NCBI RefSeq assembly: GCF_014202475.1
Contig: NZ_JACHGV010000002.1
Coordinates: forward strand, 579,004-643,003
Length of the DNA: 64,000 nt
Direction: 5' to 3'
Source of the DNA: Streptomyces paradoxus
GTDB lineage: Bacteria; Actinomycetota; Actinomycetes; Streptomycetales; Streptomycetaceae
The position numbers and the translations under genes are program-made. Position 1 is the first letter of the stretch; every line of letters begins with the position of its first letter. Positions 16,535 to 24,574 of this stretch are shown here, in pieces. The notes below the pieces were generated by a model that was not told the DNA's origin, made no database searches, and was given only the letters and a program-made list of their open reading frames with translations.

Positions 16535-18463
16535 CTACAGCACCGTGAAACTGTCCCTGACCTTCTCGTAGGTGGCGAGTGCCTCCTGCTCGATCCCGGC
16601 GTCGTACCACGTGTTGACCTGGTACGACTTGCCGGTCACGTTGAAGCCGAGCAGACGGGCGTGCCAGTGGACGCCCTTCAGCGTGAACGTGTACTCCCAG
16701 ACCACCGCCGGGTGGCCGCGGAACGTCGTCTCCTCCAGGCGGATCTTGCGGTAGTCCTGGCCCTGGTGGGCGTTGCGCTCCGAGGTCTGCCAGGTCTCCA
16801 GCAGGTCACCGCGGGCCAGGGAGGACTTGCCGACCAGTTCCTGGGCGCCGTCCGGGGAGGTGTAGTGCACCTCCGCGCCCGTCTTCACGTCCCGCCGCCA
16901 GCCGTCCGGCGTCGCCCAGGCGAACCCGCCGGCCTCCCGGTGTGTGCCGGGCGGCAGGGTCTGCGGCCTGGTGGTGCCCTCGACGGTGGGCGAGGGGGTG
17001 GTGGTGCCGCCGGTGGTGACCGGCGCGGACGCCGAGGATCCGGCGCGGGGAGTGCCGCCGTCACCCGGTGAGCCTGATGACGTCGCCAGCAGGATGGCGA
17101 CGACGGTGCCGGCGGTGGCGAGGGTGGCTGCCGCGGCCGTGAGCACGGTACGGCGGCGGCCCGGGCGGGGACGTGGGCCTGGTGCGGCCGGGACGGCCGG
17201 CCCGGGGAGCTCGCCCGGCGGCATCGGCGTGGGCGCGGGGTGGGGGCGGTGCTCGGTCTCCGCCTGGGCGCGGGTGAGGGAGACGGGACCCCGGGGCTGT
17301 GCGGACGCTTCCGCGGGTGTGGTGTGTGCGGGGTGGGGGTGCGGGCCCGGGACGGGGGCGGGTTGGCGGGGGTCCTGGGGCGCCGGGAGGCAGGCGGGGG
17401 TCGGTGATTCCTGCGGGGGTGCGGGCGCAGGTGCCCGCGACTGCTGGTCCAGGGCCGGTTGTGGCCCTCCGAGGGTGGTTTCCAGGTGTGGGGCGGGCTG
17501 CGGCGGCAGACCCGGCGCGGACCCCTCCGCCCCGGACTGCGGCTCCGGCTCCGGCTCCCGTACCCGTTCCGGCTCCGCCTCCCCCGGTCCCACCCCGACC
17601 GCCACCGTCGGTGTCGGGACCGGGAACGCCACCGGTCGCAGCGCCGTCTCCAGCGCCTCCAGGTCCGGGCGGGCCGACGGCTCCTTGGCCAGCAGGGACG
17701 TCAGGATGTCCCGCAACGGGCCTGCTGCGGCGGGGAGTTCCGGTTCCTCGTACAGGACCGCGTGCAGGGTCGCCAGCGTGGTGTCGCGGGAGAACGGGGA
17801 GCGGCCGCCCAGGGCCGCGCAGAGGGTCGCGCCCAGGGACCAGATGTCGGACGGCGGGCCCTGGGGGCGGCCGGAGATGCGCTCGGGGGCCATGTAGTCG
17901 GGCGAACCCACCAGCATGCCTACCATCGTGAGCGCCTTGGCGTCCTGGATGGCGGCGATCCCGAAGTCCGTGAGGACGACGCGCCCGCCACGGCCGGAAC
18001 CGGTGCCGTTGCCGCGTCCGGATCCGGCCACCCCGTCCGCGGGTTCCACGAGTACGTTGCCGGGCTTGATGTCGCGGTGCAGTACGCCCCGTTCGTGCAC
18101 CTGCCGCAGCGCCGCGACCAGACCCAGTCCGATGCGGGCCGTCTCGCCGGGGCTCAGCGGGCCCGTCTCCGCGAGGATCCGTTCGAGGGAGCGGCCCGCG
18201 ACCAACTCCATGACGATCCAGAGGCGTTCACCCTCGTCGACCACGTCGTAGACCCGTACGACGTTGGGGTGGTCGATCCGGGCCGTGGCCCTGGCCTCGC
18301 GCAGGGTGCGTTCGCGGCGGGTCCCGCTGTCCTCCGCGTCGAGACCGTCGATTCGCATTTCCTTGACGGCGACCGGCCGGTCGAGTATTTCGTCGGCGGC
18401 TCGCCACACCCGCCCCATTCCCCCCTGGCCGATACTTTCGACCAACCGATAGCGTCCCGTCAC
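16535..18463 (-). CDS. Transmembrane Ser/Thr protein kinase with a small outer domain
   Basis: A 642-residue PknB-type receptor kinase. The glycine loop IGQGGMGRVW starts at 11, the ATP Lys is K34, HRDIKPGNV starts at H129, DFG is 166-168 and APE is near 192. A very long Pro-rich linker (about 280-435) precedes one membrane helix (439-461). The outer domain (about 510-642) reads GGFAWATPDGWRR...YRKIRL...FRGHPAVVWEYT...VRDSFTVL, a pattern that recalls PsbP/DcrB-like folds; this is inference. The GTG at 18463 is chosen because AGGGA lies 6 bases before it and the kinase core starts at once. It is divergent from the LPKTG protein gene. Confidence 0.92.
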   Translation of the reverse strand: MTGRYRLVESIGQGGMGRVWRAADEILDRPVAVKEMRIDGLDAEDSGTRRERTLREARATARIDHPNVVRVYDVVDEGERLWIVMELVAGRSLERILAETGPLSPGETARIGLGLVAALRQVHERGVLHRDIKPGNVLVEPADGVAGSGRGNGTGSGRGGRVVLTDFGIAAIQDAKALTMVGMLVGSPDYMAPERISGRPQGPPSDIWSLGATLCAALGGRSPFSRDTTLATLHAVLYEEPELPAAAGPLRDILTSLLAKEPSARPDLEALETALRPVAFPVPTPTVAVGVGPGEAEPERVREPEPEPQSGAEGSAPGLPPQPAPHLETTLGGPQPALDQQSRAPAPAPPQESPTPACLPAPQDPRQPAPVPGPHPHPAHTTPAEASAQPRGPVSLTRAQAETEHRPHPAPTPMPPGELPGPAVPAAPGPRPRPGRRRTVLTAAAATLATAGTVVAILLATSSGSPGDGGTPRAGSSASAPVTTGGTTTPSPTVEGTTRPQTLPPGTHREAGGFAWATPDGWRRDVKTGAEVHYTSPDGAQELVGKSSLARGDLLETWQTSERNAHQGQDYRKIRLEETTFRGHPAVVWEYTFTLKGVHWHARLLGFNVTGKSYQVNTWYDAGIEQEALATYEKVRDSFTVL

Positions 18464-18659
18464 CAATATCCCTGGAACACCGCCGCTGTTCGCATTTCCC
18501 GGCAATCCGCTGCACCCCCTCCACGACACCGCGACCGACTCCAGTGAAACACAACGGTCACACTTCGTGCCGCACCAGGATAGTGCGGTGAAATCTTGTG
18601 GTACCTCTTTCAGTGCTGCGAATTCAGGCGCAGCCCTGGGGGACGCAAGGGGGACGAAC

Positions 18660-19385
18660 ATGAGTTCTCGTCGTTCGACAGCGGTCGCGGGATCGCTGGT
18701 CATGGCATCTTTTTCGGCGGTGTTGATCCTTTCCGGCACAGCCGGGGCGGAGGACGAAGGGCCGCCGAGCGGCAAGGGGGGAAAGGCGGTTGACGAGGCA
18801 CCGGCGGGCGTGAAGCTCACCACGCTGCTGCCCGGGAAGATCTCGGTCGACAACGACTCGGAAAAGACGGCGATTACCGCCACGGTGAAGAACGAGGGGA
18901 GCAAGGACAGCGGGAAGATCAGGCTGTTGGTCGTCGGATTCGACGGCCTTGCCGTCAAGGGCGTCGAGGGATGTTCGGCGATACCCGAGAACGGACTTCC
19001 GGAGGGTTCGAACAGCGGATTCGCATGCCCGATCGACAATCTCGCGGCCGGTGAGTCGAAGTCGTACGCCGTCGATGCGACGTTCGACCTCGGCAAGACC
19101 GGGAAGATCTGCCTGCCCGTGCAGACGGGCGACGGGAAGAAGACCTTCTGGCAGCAGGGCCCGGTGCCGTTCGGCACGAGCAACCCGTCGCCGAACGCCC
19201 CGGCCACGCCCCTGCTGCTCGGTACCGACAACGAGCCGGCGGGCCCGGGCGGCAAGGAGCTGCCGAAGACCGGTCCGGCCCGTGACCTGCTGCCGCTGGG
19301 CGCGGCGGGGGCGTCGCTGCTCGCGGCGGGCGTGGCCGGAATGTGGTGGTCGCAGCGGCGTCGGCCGGGGGTTCAGGAGGGCTGA
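18660..19385 (+). CDS. Secreted, sortase-anchored (LPKTG) surface protein
   Basis: A 241-residue protein with a Sec signal (1-30, cleavage near TAGA-ED). A mature domain of about 165 residues follows, rich in beta-type alternation and carrying three Cys. The C-terminus is a classical sorting signal: LPKTG (201-205), hydrophobic stretch LLPLGAAGASLLAAGVAGMWW, then RRR. A sortase should cleave after Thr and link the protein to the cell wall. Function of the outer domain is unknown. The ATG at 18660 follows AAGGGGGACGAAC. It is divergent from the kinase gene at 16535-18463, which may indicate shared cell-envelope signalling; that is only context. Confidence 0.88.
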   Translation: MSSRRSTAVAGSLVMASFSAVLILSGTAGAEDEGPPSGKGGKAVDEAPAGVKLTTLLPGKISVDNDSEKTAITATVKNEGSKDSGKIRLLVVGFDGLAVKGVEGCSAIPENGLPEGSNSGFACPIDNLAAGESKSYAVDATFDLGKTGKICLPVQTGDGKKTFWQQGPVPFGTSNPSPNAPATPLLLGTDNEPAGPGGKELPKTGPARDLLPLGAAGASLLAAGVAGMWWSQRRRPGVQEG

Positions 19386-19412
19386 ACCAGCCGCTGTCGC
19401 GCCGTGCGGAAC

Positions 19413-19459
19413 GCGGAGAGGCCCGCCGGGGGGTCATCGCCCCCGGCGGGCCTCTCCGC
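19413..19459. terminator. Bidirectional terminator between surface-protein gene and bioY
   Basis: A perfect 20-bp stem (19413-19432 with 19440-19459) and a 7-base loop, 27 bases after the LPKTG gene stop and before the convergent bioY stop. It is one of the strongest hairpins in the window. Confidence 0.9.
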
Positions 19460-19472
19460 AACGCCTGTGGTG

Positions 19473-20054
19473 TCAGCGCTTGTTCGCGAACTTCCAGGCC
19501 GTCGGCAGGGCGCCCATCGCCAGCGCCGCCTTCAGCGCGTCGCCGATGAGGAACGGCGTGAGGCCGGCCGCGATCGCGGCGGTGGCGGACATGCCGGTGG
19601 CGAGGGCCAGGTAGGGCACGCCGATGGCGTAGATGATCGCCTCGCCCACCAGCATCGTGCCGGCCATGCGCAGCACCGAGCGGTCGGCGCCGCGGCGGGC
19701 CAGGGCACCGACCACGGTGGTGGCAAGGATCATGCCGAGGATGTAGCCGAAGGAGGGCGCGACACCGGAGGAGGCGCCGGCGAACCACGGCACACCGGCG
19801 ATGCCCGCGAGGGCGTACAGCGCGAGCGCGAGGAAGCCGCGGCCGGCGCCGAGGGACGTGCCGACGAGCAGCGCGGCGAAGGTCTGGCCCGTCACCGGCA
19901 CCGGGGAGCCAGGCACGGGCACGGAGATCTGGGCGGCGAGGCCGGTGAGCGCGGCGCCGCCGAGCACGAGGGCCGCGTCCCGGACTCGGGAGGAGGGGAG
20001 CAGGTCGGCGAGGACCTGCCCGGCGCGGGCGGGTGTTGCGGCAGCGGTGCTCAT
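19473..20054 (-). CDS. bioY: Biotin transporter BioY (ECF S-component)
   Basis: A 193-residue membrane protein with about six helices. It has the BioY hallmark VPVPGSPVPVTGQTFAALLVGTSLGAGRGFLALALYALAGIAGVPWFAGASSG in the first half, and LRMAGTMLVGEAIIYAIGVPYLA in the second. BioY binds biotin and works with an energy-coupling module (BioMN or a shared EcfAAT), which is not encoded nearby; solitary BioY proteins are also known. The ATG at 20054 has GGAG 5 bases before it. It is divergent from the short leader frame at 20358. No biotin repressor box was identified. Confidence 0.94.
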   Translation of the reverse strand: MSTAAATPARAGQVLADLLPSSRVRDAALVLGGAALTGLAAQISVPVPGSPVPVTGQTFAALLVGTSLGAGRGFLALALYALAGIAGVPWFAGASSGVAPSFGYILGMILATTVVGALARRGADRSVLRMAGTMLVGEAIIYAIGVPYLALATGMSATAAIAAGLTPFLIGDALKAALAMGALPTAWKFANKR

Positions 20055-20321
20055 GGGGACTCCGCGAGGGTGAGGGCCGGTGGGACATCGTGACGCTATC
20101 CCAGCGTGCCCGGCCCGATCACCGTCAGCCGTCCACAAAGGCGTGGACCGGCCGTTGGTCGGCTTCGTACAAAGGGTGCGGGTTACAGCCAGTGCCGCGT
20201 GATGCCGGTCACGGTGATGGGGTGCCATGCGCCACGAGAACGGGACAGCACGCGTCTGTAGGTTTCCCCCAAAGACGGATTCCAAGGCTCTGTGCCGCCG
20301 TCTCGCCCGTCGGTCGCCGTC

Positions 20322-20350
20322 TGGGCAGCCCCGGGCCGTTTTGCTAGCGT
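20322..20350 (+). promoter_or_regulatory. Candidate promoter placing transcription start at the leader ATG
   Basis: TGGGCA (20322-20327) and TAGCGT (20345-20350) are separated by 17 bases and fit Streptomyces -35/-10 boxes loosely. The -10 box ends 7 bases before the ATG at 20358, so transcription would begin at or next to that A. No ribosome site precedes the ATG, consistent with leaderless translation. This is motif-based inference. Confidence 0.45.
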
Positions 20351-20357
20351 CGCGAAC

Positions 20358-20444
20358 ATGGTTGCCCAGGCCCGGTACTTCTCGTCGCGTCGCTATGTCG
20401 ACCTGCGACGCCAGGGCACGGCCACCTGTCGCCGCCCGGTGTGA
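20358..20444 (+). CDS. VDL-type cysteine-responsive leader peptide (28 residues)
   Basis: A 28-codon open frame, ATG to TGA. Its core RRYVDLRRQGTATC resembles the actinobacterial leader peptides with a RRHVDLxRx...C pattern that precede sulfur-assimilation genes. The single Cys codon (TGT 20427-20429) lies five codons before the stop. It sits 70 bases upstream of the ROK regulator, at the head of the sulfonate cluster. By family analogy, ribosome stalling at the Cys codon when charged Cys-tRNA is scarce would alter RNA folding downstream. It is not a stable functional protein. The match to the leader family is from memory. Confidence 0.72.
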   Translation: MVAQARYFSSRRYVDLRRQGTATCRRPV

Positions 20445-20454
20445 GGCGGGGCGG
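20432..20454 (+). promoter_or_regulatory. Hairpin overlapping the end of the VDL leader frame
   Basis: CCGCCC (20432-20437) pairs with GGGCGG (20449-20454) around an 11-base loop that contains the leader stop codon. A ribosome at the Cys codon would cover the left arm. No T tract follows, so the effect would be on translation of the ROK gene or on Rho access rather than intrinsic termination. Speculative. Confidence 0.35.
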
Positions 20455-20514
20455 AGGGATCCGGCTCGCCGAACGAGACGGCGCAGTGTCGGACCGGCCT
20501 CCAGGAAGATTCCC

Positions 20515-21714
20515 ATGCCCCCTACCGCGGCTCCCCTTCTGACGTCCCCCATCCCCCGTGTCGCCGACAGCGACCGGCGCCGCACCAGCGCGAGCGTCGT
20601 CCTGCGGTCCGTGCTGGAGCACGGGCCGGTCGCGCGCAGCACCATCGCCCGGCTGACCGGCCTGTCGCCCGCGTCGGTCACCGACTACTGCGCCCGGTTC
20701 GCCGAGTTGGGCCTCATCCGGGAGTCCGCCGTGCTGCGGCGGTCCAAGGGTGTGGGGCGGCCGCACCTGCCGGTCGACCTGGACGACTCCCGGTTCGTGG
20801 TGGGCGGGGTGCACGTGGCGGTGCCGTACACCACGGTCGCGCTGCTGGACCTGCGCGGGCGGGTACTGGCCCACAGCGAGGTGAAGCACGAGGGGCCCGA
20901 GCCCGGGCAGGTGCTGGCCCGGGCCGCCGACGCGCTGGCGGCGCTGCTCGCCGGGGTCCCCGGCAGCAGGGCGCTGGGGGTCGGGTTCGCGGCGGGCGGC
21001 TGGGTGGACCGGGACTCGGGCACCGTCGTGGAGCATCCGCTGCTGGGCTGGCGCGAGGTGGCGGTGCGGGAGGTGCTCGGGGCGCGCACCGGGCTGCCGG
21101 TCCATGTGGACGGGCACGCGCGGGCGTTGGTGAACGCGGAGCGGCTGTTCGGGCGGGTGCGGGGCAGCCGCAGTGTGCTGCACCTGTTCGCGGGCAATGT
21201 CGTCGACGCGGCGTTCGCCACCCATGACGAGGTGCACCACGGGCCGCGCTCCCAGGCGGGGGCGATCGCCCATCTGCCGGTGCCGGGCGGCACGGAGACC
21301 TGCGACTGCGGCCGGGTGGGCTGCCTCCAGGCCGAGCTGAGCGAGCGGACGCTGTGCCGGCGGGCCCGTGCGGCGGGGGTCGTCGACGGGGTGAACCCGA
21401 TGCACGTGGTCGATGCCGCGGCGGGCGGCGACCCGGTGGCCGTGCGGCTGCTGCGGGAGCGGTCGCGGCGGGTGGGGCGGGCGGTCGGGCTGCTGCTCGA
21501 TGTGCTCAATCCCGAGCGGGTGGTCGTGACGGAGATCGGGGTCATGCACCGTGCGGACTGTCTGGCCGCGCTGCGGGAAGAGGTCGGAGCGGATCGTGCC
21601 GCGACCGTCTCGCCGATCAGTTTCCCGGATTCCGTCCTTGCCGTGGCGGGTGGTTCGGTGGCGCTCGACGTCCTCTATCGGGATCCGCTGGCCGCGTCAC
21701 CTGACGCTATTTAA
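20515..21714 (+). CDS. ROK-family transcriptional regulator
   Basis: A 399-residue repressor-type ROK protein. A winged helix-turn-helix is at about 22-85 (VLRSVLEHGPVARSTIARLTGLSPASVTDYCARFAELGLI). The ROK sugar-kinase-like fold follows, with the zinc motif CDCGRVGCLQAE near 262. The kinase catalytic DxGxT loops are degenerate (VGFAAGGWVDRDSG), as in regulators such as NagC and Mlc. ROK regulators usually sense sugars, but here the gene lies directly before a sulfonate-type transporter operon and behind a sulfur-type leader, so it may control sulfur scavenging. ATG at 20515 has AGGAAG 6 bases upstream. Confidence 0.9.
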   Translation: MPPTAAPLLTSPIPRVADSDRRRTSASVVLRSVLEHGPVARSTIARLTGLSPASVTDYCARFAELGLIRESAVLRRSKGVGRPHLPVDLDDSRFVVGGVHVAVPYTTVALLDLRGRVLAHSEVKHEGPEPGQVLARAADALAALLAGVPGSRALGVGFAAGGWVDRDSGTVVEHPLLGWREVAVREVLGARTGLPVHVDGHARALVNAERLFGRVRGSRSVLHLFAGNVVDAAFATHDEVHHGPRSQAGAIAHLPVPGGTETCDCGRVGCLQAELSERTLCRRARAAGVVDGVNPMHVVDAAAGGDPVAVRLLRERSRRVGRAVGLLLDVLNPERVVVTEIGVMHRADCLAALREEVGADRAATVSPISFPDSVLAVAGGSVALDVLYRDPLAASPDAI

Positions 21715-21731
21715 TTCAGAAACTCGGAATG

Positions 21732-21761
21732 TTGACAGGACGGGCCGCTGACCAGGAACAT
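21732..21761 (+). promoter_or_regulatory. Candidate promoter for the sulfonate operon, leaderless start
   Basis: A perfect TTGACA (21732-21737) is followed after 18 bases by GAACAT (21756-21761), which keeps the two most conserved -10 positions (A2 and T6). The -10 ends 7 bases before the ATG at 21769, the same spacing as at the VDL leader. Transcription would start on the leader ATG. Confidence 0.5.
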
Positions 21762-21768
21762 CCTGTTC

Positions 21769-21807
21769 ATGAACCCGCTCACGAGCTGTCGCACTCTCTG
21801 TTGCTGA
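21769..21807 (+). CDS. Poly-cysteine leader peptide MNPLTSCRTLCC
   Basis: A 12-codon frame with three Cys codons, the last two (TGT TGC, 21799-21804) directly before TGA. It lies 138 bases upstream of the sulfonate-binding-protein gene. Poly-cysteine leaderless short frames are known in mycobacteria as cysteine-responsive attenuators. This one has the same features: promoter spacing for a leaderless start, Cys codons at the end, and a terminator-like hairpin 16 bases after the stop. The product is a regulatory peptide, not a working protein. A chance origin cannot be excluded for so short a frame, but three Cys in twelve codons in this context is unlikely. Confidence 0.7.
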   Translation: MNPLTSCRTLCC

Positions 21808-21816
21808 CCCGTTGAC

Positions 21817-21853
21817 GCGCCCAGGCGCCCGTTCACGGAGCGCCTTCTTCTTC
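21817..21853 (+). terminator. Attenuator: alternative hairpin and terminator with T-rich tail
   Basis: The terminator form pairs GGCGCCCG (21824-21831) with CGGAGCGCC (21836-21844, one bulged A) around TTCA and is followed by TTCTTCTTCC. A competing hairpin GCGC-CCAG-GCGC (21817-21828) uses the same left arm and would block it. A ribosome stalled on the Cys codons (21799-21804) leaves 21817-21828 free, favouring the antiterminator. One that reaches the stop codon would mask 21817-21820 and favour termination. Confidence 0.55.
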
Positions 21854-21945
21854 CCCGTGTGAAATTCACGTGAATTCCCCTGCCCGGCTTTTCCTGTCCG
21901 GAATTCCGCGTGCGGTGCCGCCTTCCATACCCAGGGAGTCCTCCC

Positions 21946-23004
21946 ATGCCCTCTCCTCACCTGCCCGGTCTCGACCGGCGTCTTTTCCTCACCTCACTGC
22001 TCGGCGTGACGGCCGCGGCGGCCGGACTGAGCGGCTGCGCGGACAGCAGCGCCGCGGCCGGCGAGACGGCGTCCGACGCTCCCCTGGCCTCCAAGGTCCC
22101 GGCGGGGACGAGCCTGAAGATCTCCTCGTACCAGAACGCGCAGCAACTCCAGTTCCAGCTGGCCGGGTTCGACGATCTGCCGTTCAAGGTGTCCAACTGG
22201 CTGAACATCGGCGCGGGCCCCGATGTCATCAACGCCTTCCGCGCGAAGTCCCTGGACGTCGCCAACAACGCCGGGATTCCGCCGATCCAGGCGCACTACC
22301 AGGGTTTCGACGCGAAGATCGTCGCGATCAACATCACCCGCAAGCCGAACTACCTCTTCGCCACCAAGCCCGGCAGCGACATCCGTTCGGTCGCCGGGTT
22401 CAAGGGCAGGCGGCTCGCCTTCTCCCAGGGCCAGGCGCAGGGCGTCGTCCTGCTGCGGGCGCTGAAGAAGGCCGGGCTGGCGTACGACGACGTGGAGCTG
22501 GTGCCGCTGACCAGCAACCAGTTCCTCACCGCCCTGCAGTCCGGGCAGGTGGACATCGCCCCGCTCGCCAATACCCAGGCGCCCGCTTATCTGACGCAGT
22601 ACAAGTCCGCCCGCACCATCACCACGGACGTGGTGGACCTGCTGAACCTGTTGTGGGCGCCGGTGTCGGTGCTGAACGACCGGGCGAAGGCCGCCGCCGT
22701 CGCCGCCTACGTGCCGTACTGGGCGAAGAGCCAGGTGTGGACGTACGAGCACCCCGACGAGTGGAACGAGCGGTTCTACGTCGGGACGCAGAACCTGACC
22801 CTCGCCCAGGCGAAGGCGGTCACCGCACTGGCCAACAAGCCGCTGTTCCCGCCCCGCTGGGACGAGGCGATCCGCTGGGAGCAGGAGACCGCCGATCTGC
22901 TCGCGGCGGGCGGCTTCGTGAAGAAGTTCGACGTCTCCGAGCTCTTCGACCACCGCTTCGAGCCGCTGGCGGCGAAGGCCGTGCCCGCGGAGTACCGGAG
23001 GTGA
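21946..23004 (+). CDS. Sulfonate/taurine-type ABC transporter substrate-binding lipoprotein
   Basis: A 352-residue solute-binding protein of the SsuA/TauA/NrtA superfamily. The N-terminus DRRLFLTSLLGVTAAAAGLSGC combines a twin-Arg export motif with a lipobox, with Cys31 as the lipidated residue. Mature sequence features such as LNIGAGPDVINAFRAKSLDVANNAGIPPIQAHYQG are typical of these periplasmic-type domains that bind alkylsulfonates or related sulfur esters. GGGAG lies 7 bases before the ATG. It heads a five-gene operon with permease, ATPase, flavin monooxygenase and TauD-like dioxygenase. The exact ligand is unknown. Confidence 0.88.
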   Translation: MPSPHLPGLDRRLFLTSLLGVTAAAAGLSGCADSSAAAGETASDAPLASKVPAGTSLKISSYQNAQQLQFQLAGFDDLPFKVSNWLNIGAGPDVINAFRAKSLDVANNAGIPPIQAHYQGFDAKIVAINITRKPNYLFATKPGSDIRSVAGFKGRRLAFSQGQAQGVVLLRALKKAGLAYDDVELVPLTSNQFLTALQSGQVDIAPLANTQAPAYLTQYKSARTITTDVVDLLNLLWAPVSVLNDRAKAAAVAAYVPYWAKSQVWTYEHPDEWNERFYVGTQNLTLAQAKAVTALANKPLFPPRWDEAIRWEQETADLLAAGGFVKKFDVSELFDHRFEPLAAKAVPAEYRR

Positions 23005-23009
23005 CCGCC

Positions 23010-23864
23010 GTGACCACGACGACGCACACGACCGCGACGGCCCCCGCGGCGCTCGCCCCGGTGGAGGGGACGCACCAGGTGCGCCGGCGCCGGCGGCTGG
23101 CCCCCGGCAAGCGGCTGCCCGCCACCCGGCTCGTCGGGCCCGCCGTCGTCCTCGCCCTGTGGAGCGTCGCCTCCGCGGCCGGGCTGCTCGATGCGGGCGC
23201 GATCCCGGCCCCCTGGACCGTGCTGGAGACGGGCAGCCGGCTGTGGAGCGCGGGCACGCTGCCGAACGACATCCTGACCTCGCTGCAGCGCGCGGCCACC
23301 GGCTTCTCGATCGGTCTGACCGTGGGGATCCTGCTGGCGCTGGCGTCCGGGCTGACCCGGACCGGGGAGGCGCTGATCGACGGGACGGTCAACCTCAACC
23401 GGGCCATCCCCACCCTGGGTCTGATCCCGCTGTTCATCCTGTGGCTGGGCATCGGCGAGACCTTCAAGATCGCCATCATCGCGATCGTCGTCTACATCCC
23501 GATCTACCTCAACACACACGCCGCGCTGTCCGGCATCGACAGCCGTTTCGTCGAACTGGCCGAAGTGCAGGGGCTGTCCAAGCTCCAGTTCATCCGGCAG
23601 GTCGTCATCCCCGGCGCGCTGCCCGGCTTCTTCGTGGGACTGCGGCTCGGTGTGACCGGGTCCTGGCTGGGTCTGGTGGTGCTGGAGCAGATCAACGCCA
23701 CCAGCGGCCTCGGCTACATGATGTTCCAGGCGCAGAACTACGGCCAGACGGACGTCATCCTCGTCGGCCTGGTCGTCTACGGCGTCTTCGGCCTCATCTC
23801 CGACAGCGCGGTCCGTATCGTCGAACGGAGGGTGCTGTCATGGCGCCGCACACTGAGCAGCTGA
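23010..23864 (+). CDS. Sulfonate-type ABC transporter permease (SsuC-like)
   Basis: A 284-residue inner-membrane subunit with about six helices after a basic, Arg-rich N-terminal segment. The EAA loop ELAEVQGLSKLQFIRQVVIPGALPGFFVGLRLGVTGSWLGLV matches BPD_transp_1 permeases of the SsuC/TauC class. The GTG at 23010 is preferred because GGAGG (22997-23001) sits 8 bases before it. A GTG at 23001 overlapping the previous stop is the alternative. The 3' end overlaps the ATPase gene by 25 bases, showing a single operon. Confidence 0.9.
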   Translation: MTTTTHTTATAPAALAPVEGTHQVRRRRRLAPGKRLPATRLVGPAVVLALWSVASAAGLLDAGAIPAPWTVLETGSRLWSAGTLPNDILTSLQRAATGFSIGLTVGILLALASGLTRTGEALIDGTVNLNRAIPTLGLIPLFILWLGIGETFKIAIIAIVVYIPIYLNTHAALSGIDSRFVELAEVQGLSKLQFIRQVVIPGALPGFFVGLRLGVTGSWLGLVVLEQINATSGLGYMMFQAQNYGQTDVILVGLVVYGVFGLISDSAVRIVERRVLSWRRTLSS

Positions 23865-24574
23865 CCCGTCCCGCCGTCCGGCTGCGCGGCCTGACCCGGT
23901 CGTTCGAGGGGCGCACGGTCCTCGACGGCATCGACCTCGATCTGCCCGCCGGGCAGCTGACGGCCCTGCTCGGGCACAGCGGCTCCGGTAAGAGCACCCT
24001 GCTGCGGGCGATCGCCGGACTCGACCACGGCGTCGCGGGAAGCGGGCAGCTCACCGCGCCCGAGCGGGTGTCGGTGGTCTTCCAGGACTCCCGGCTGCTG
24101 CCCTGGCGGCGGGTCCTCGACAACGTGCTGCTCGGCGCGGAGGGCAAGGACGCCGGGCGCAAGGGCCGTGAAGCCCTGGAAGAGGTGGGGCTGAAGGGCC
24201 GCGAGCGAGCGTGGCCGGGCCAGCTGTCCGGCGGCGAGGCCCAGCGCGCCGCCCTGGCCCGGTCGCTCGTAACGGAGCCGGAACTGCTGCTGGCCGACGA
24301 GCCGTTCGGGGCGCTGGACGCGCTGACCCGGATCCGGATGCACGGCCTGCTGCGGGAGCTGTGGGAGCGCCACCGGCCCTCGGTGCTGCTGGTCACCCAC
24401 GACGTGGACGAGGCGATCGTGCTCGCCGACCGGGTGCTCGTCCTGGAGAAGGGCCGCATCGGCCTCGACCTCACCATCGACCGCGCGCACCCGCGGTCGT
24501 ACCGCGACCCCCTGCTCGGCGAATACCGGGAGCGGCTGCTGGCCGCGCTCGGTGTCACGGAGGACCACCGATGA
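23840..24574 (+). CDS. Sulfonate-type ABC transporter ATPase (SsuB-like)
   Basis: A 244-residue ATPase. Walker A GHSGSGKST is 45-53, the Q-loop is VVFQDSRLLPWRRVLDNV (the LLPW motif is typical of SsuB/TauB), the signature is LSGGEAQRAAL, Walker B is LLLADEPFGALDALTR and the H-loop is VTHDVDEA. It energises the adjacent permease. Its ATG lies inside the permease gene with GGAGGG 7 bases upstream, and its stop overlaps the next start (ATGA, 24571-24574). The tight overlaps imply fixed stoichiometry in the operon. Confidence 0.92.
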   Translation: MAPHTEQLTRPAVRLRGLTRSFEGRTVLDGIDLDLPAGQLTALLGHSGSGKSTLLRAIAGLDHGVAGSGQLTAPERVSVVFQDSRLLPWRRVLDNVLLGAEGKDAGRKGREALEEVGLKGRERAWPGQLSGGEAQRAALARSLVTEPELLLADEPFGALDALTRIRMHGLLRELWERHRPSVLLVTHDVDEAIVLADRVLVLEKGRIGLDLTIDRAHPRSYRDPLLGEYRERLLAALGVTEDHR

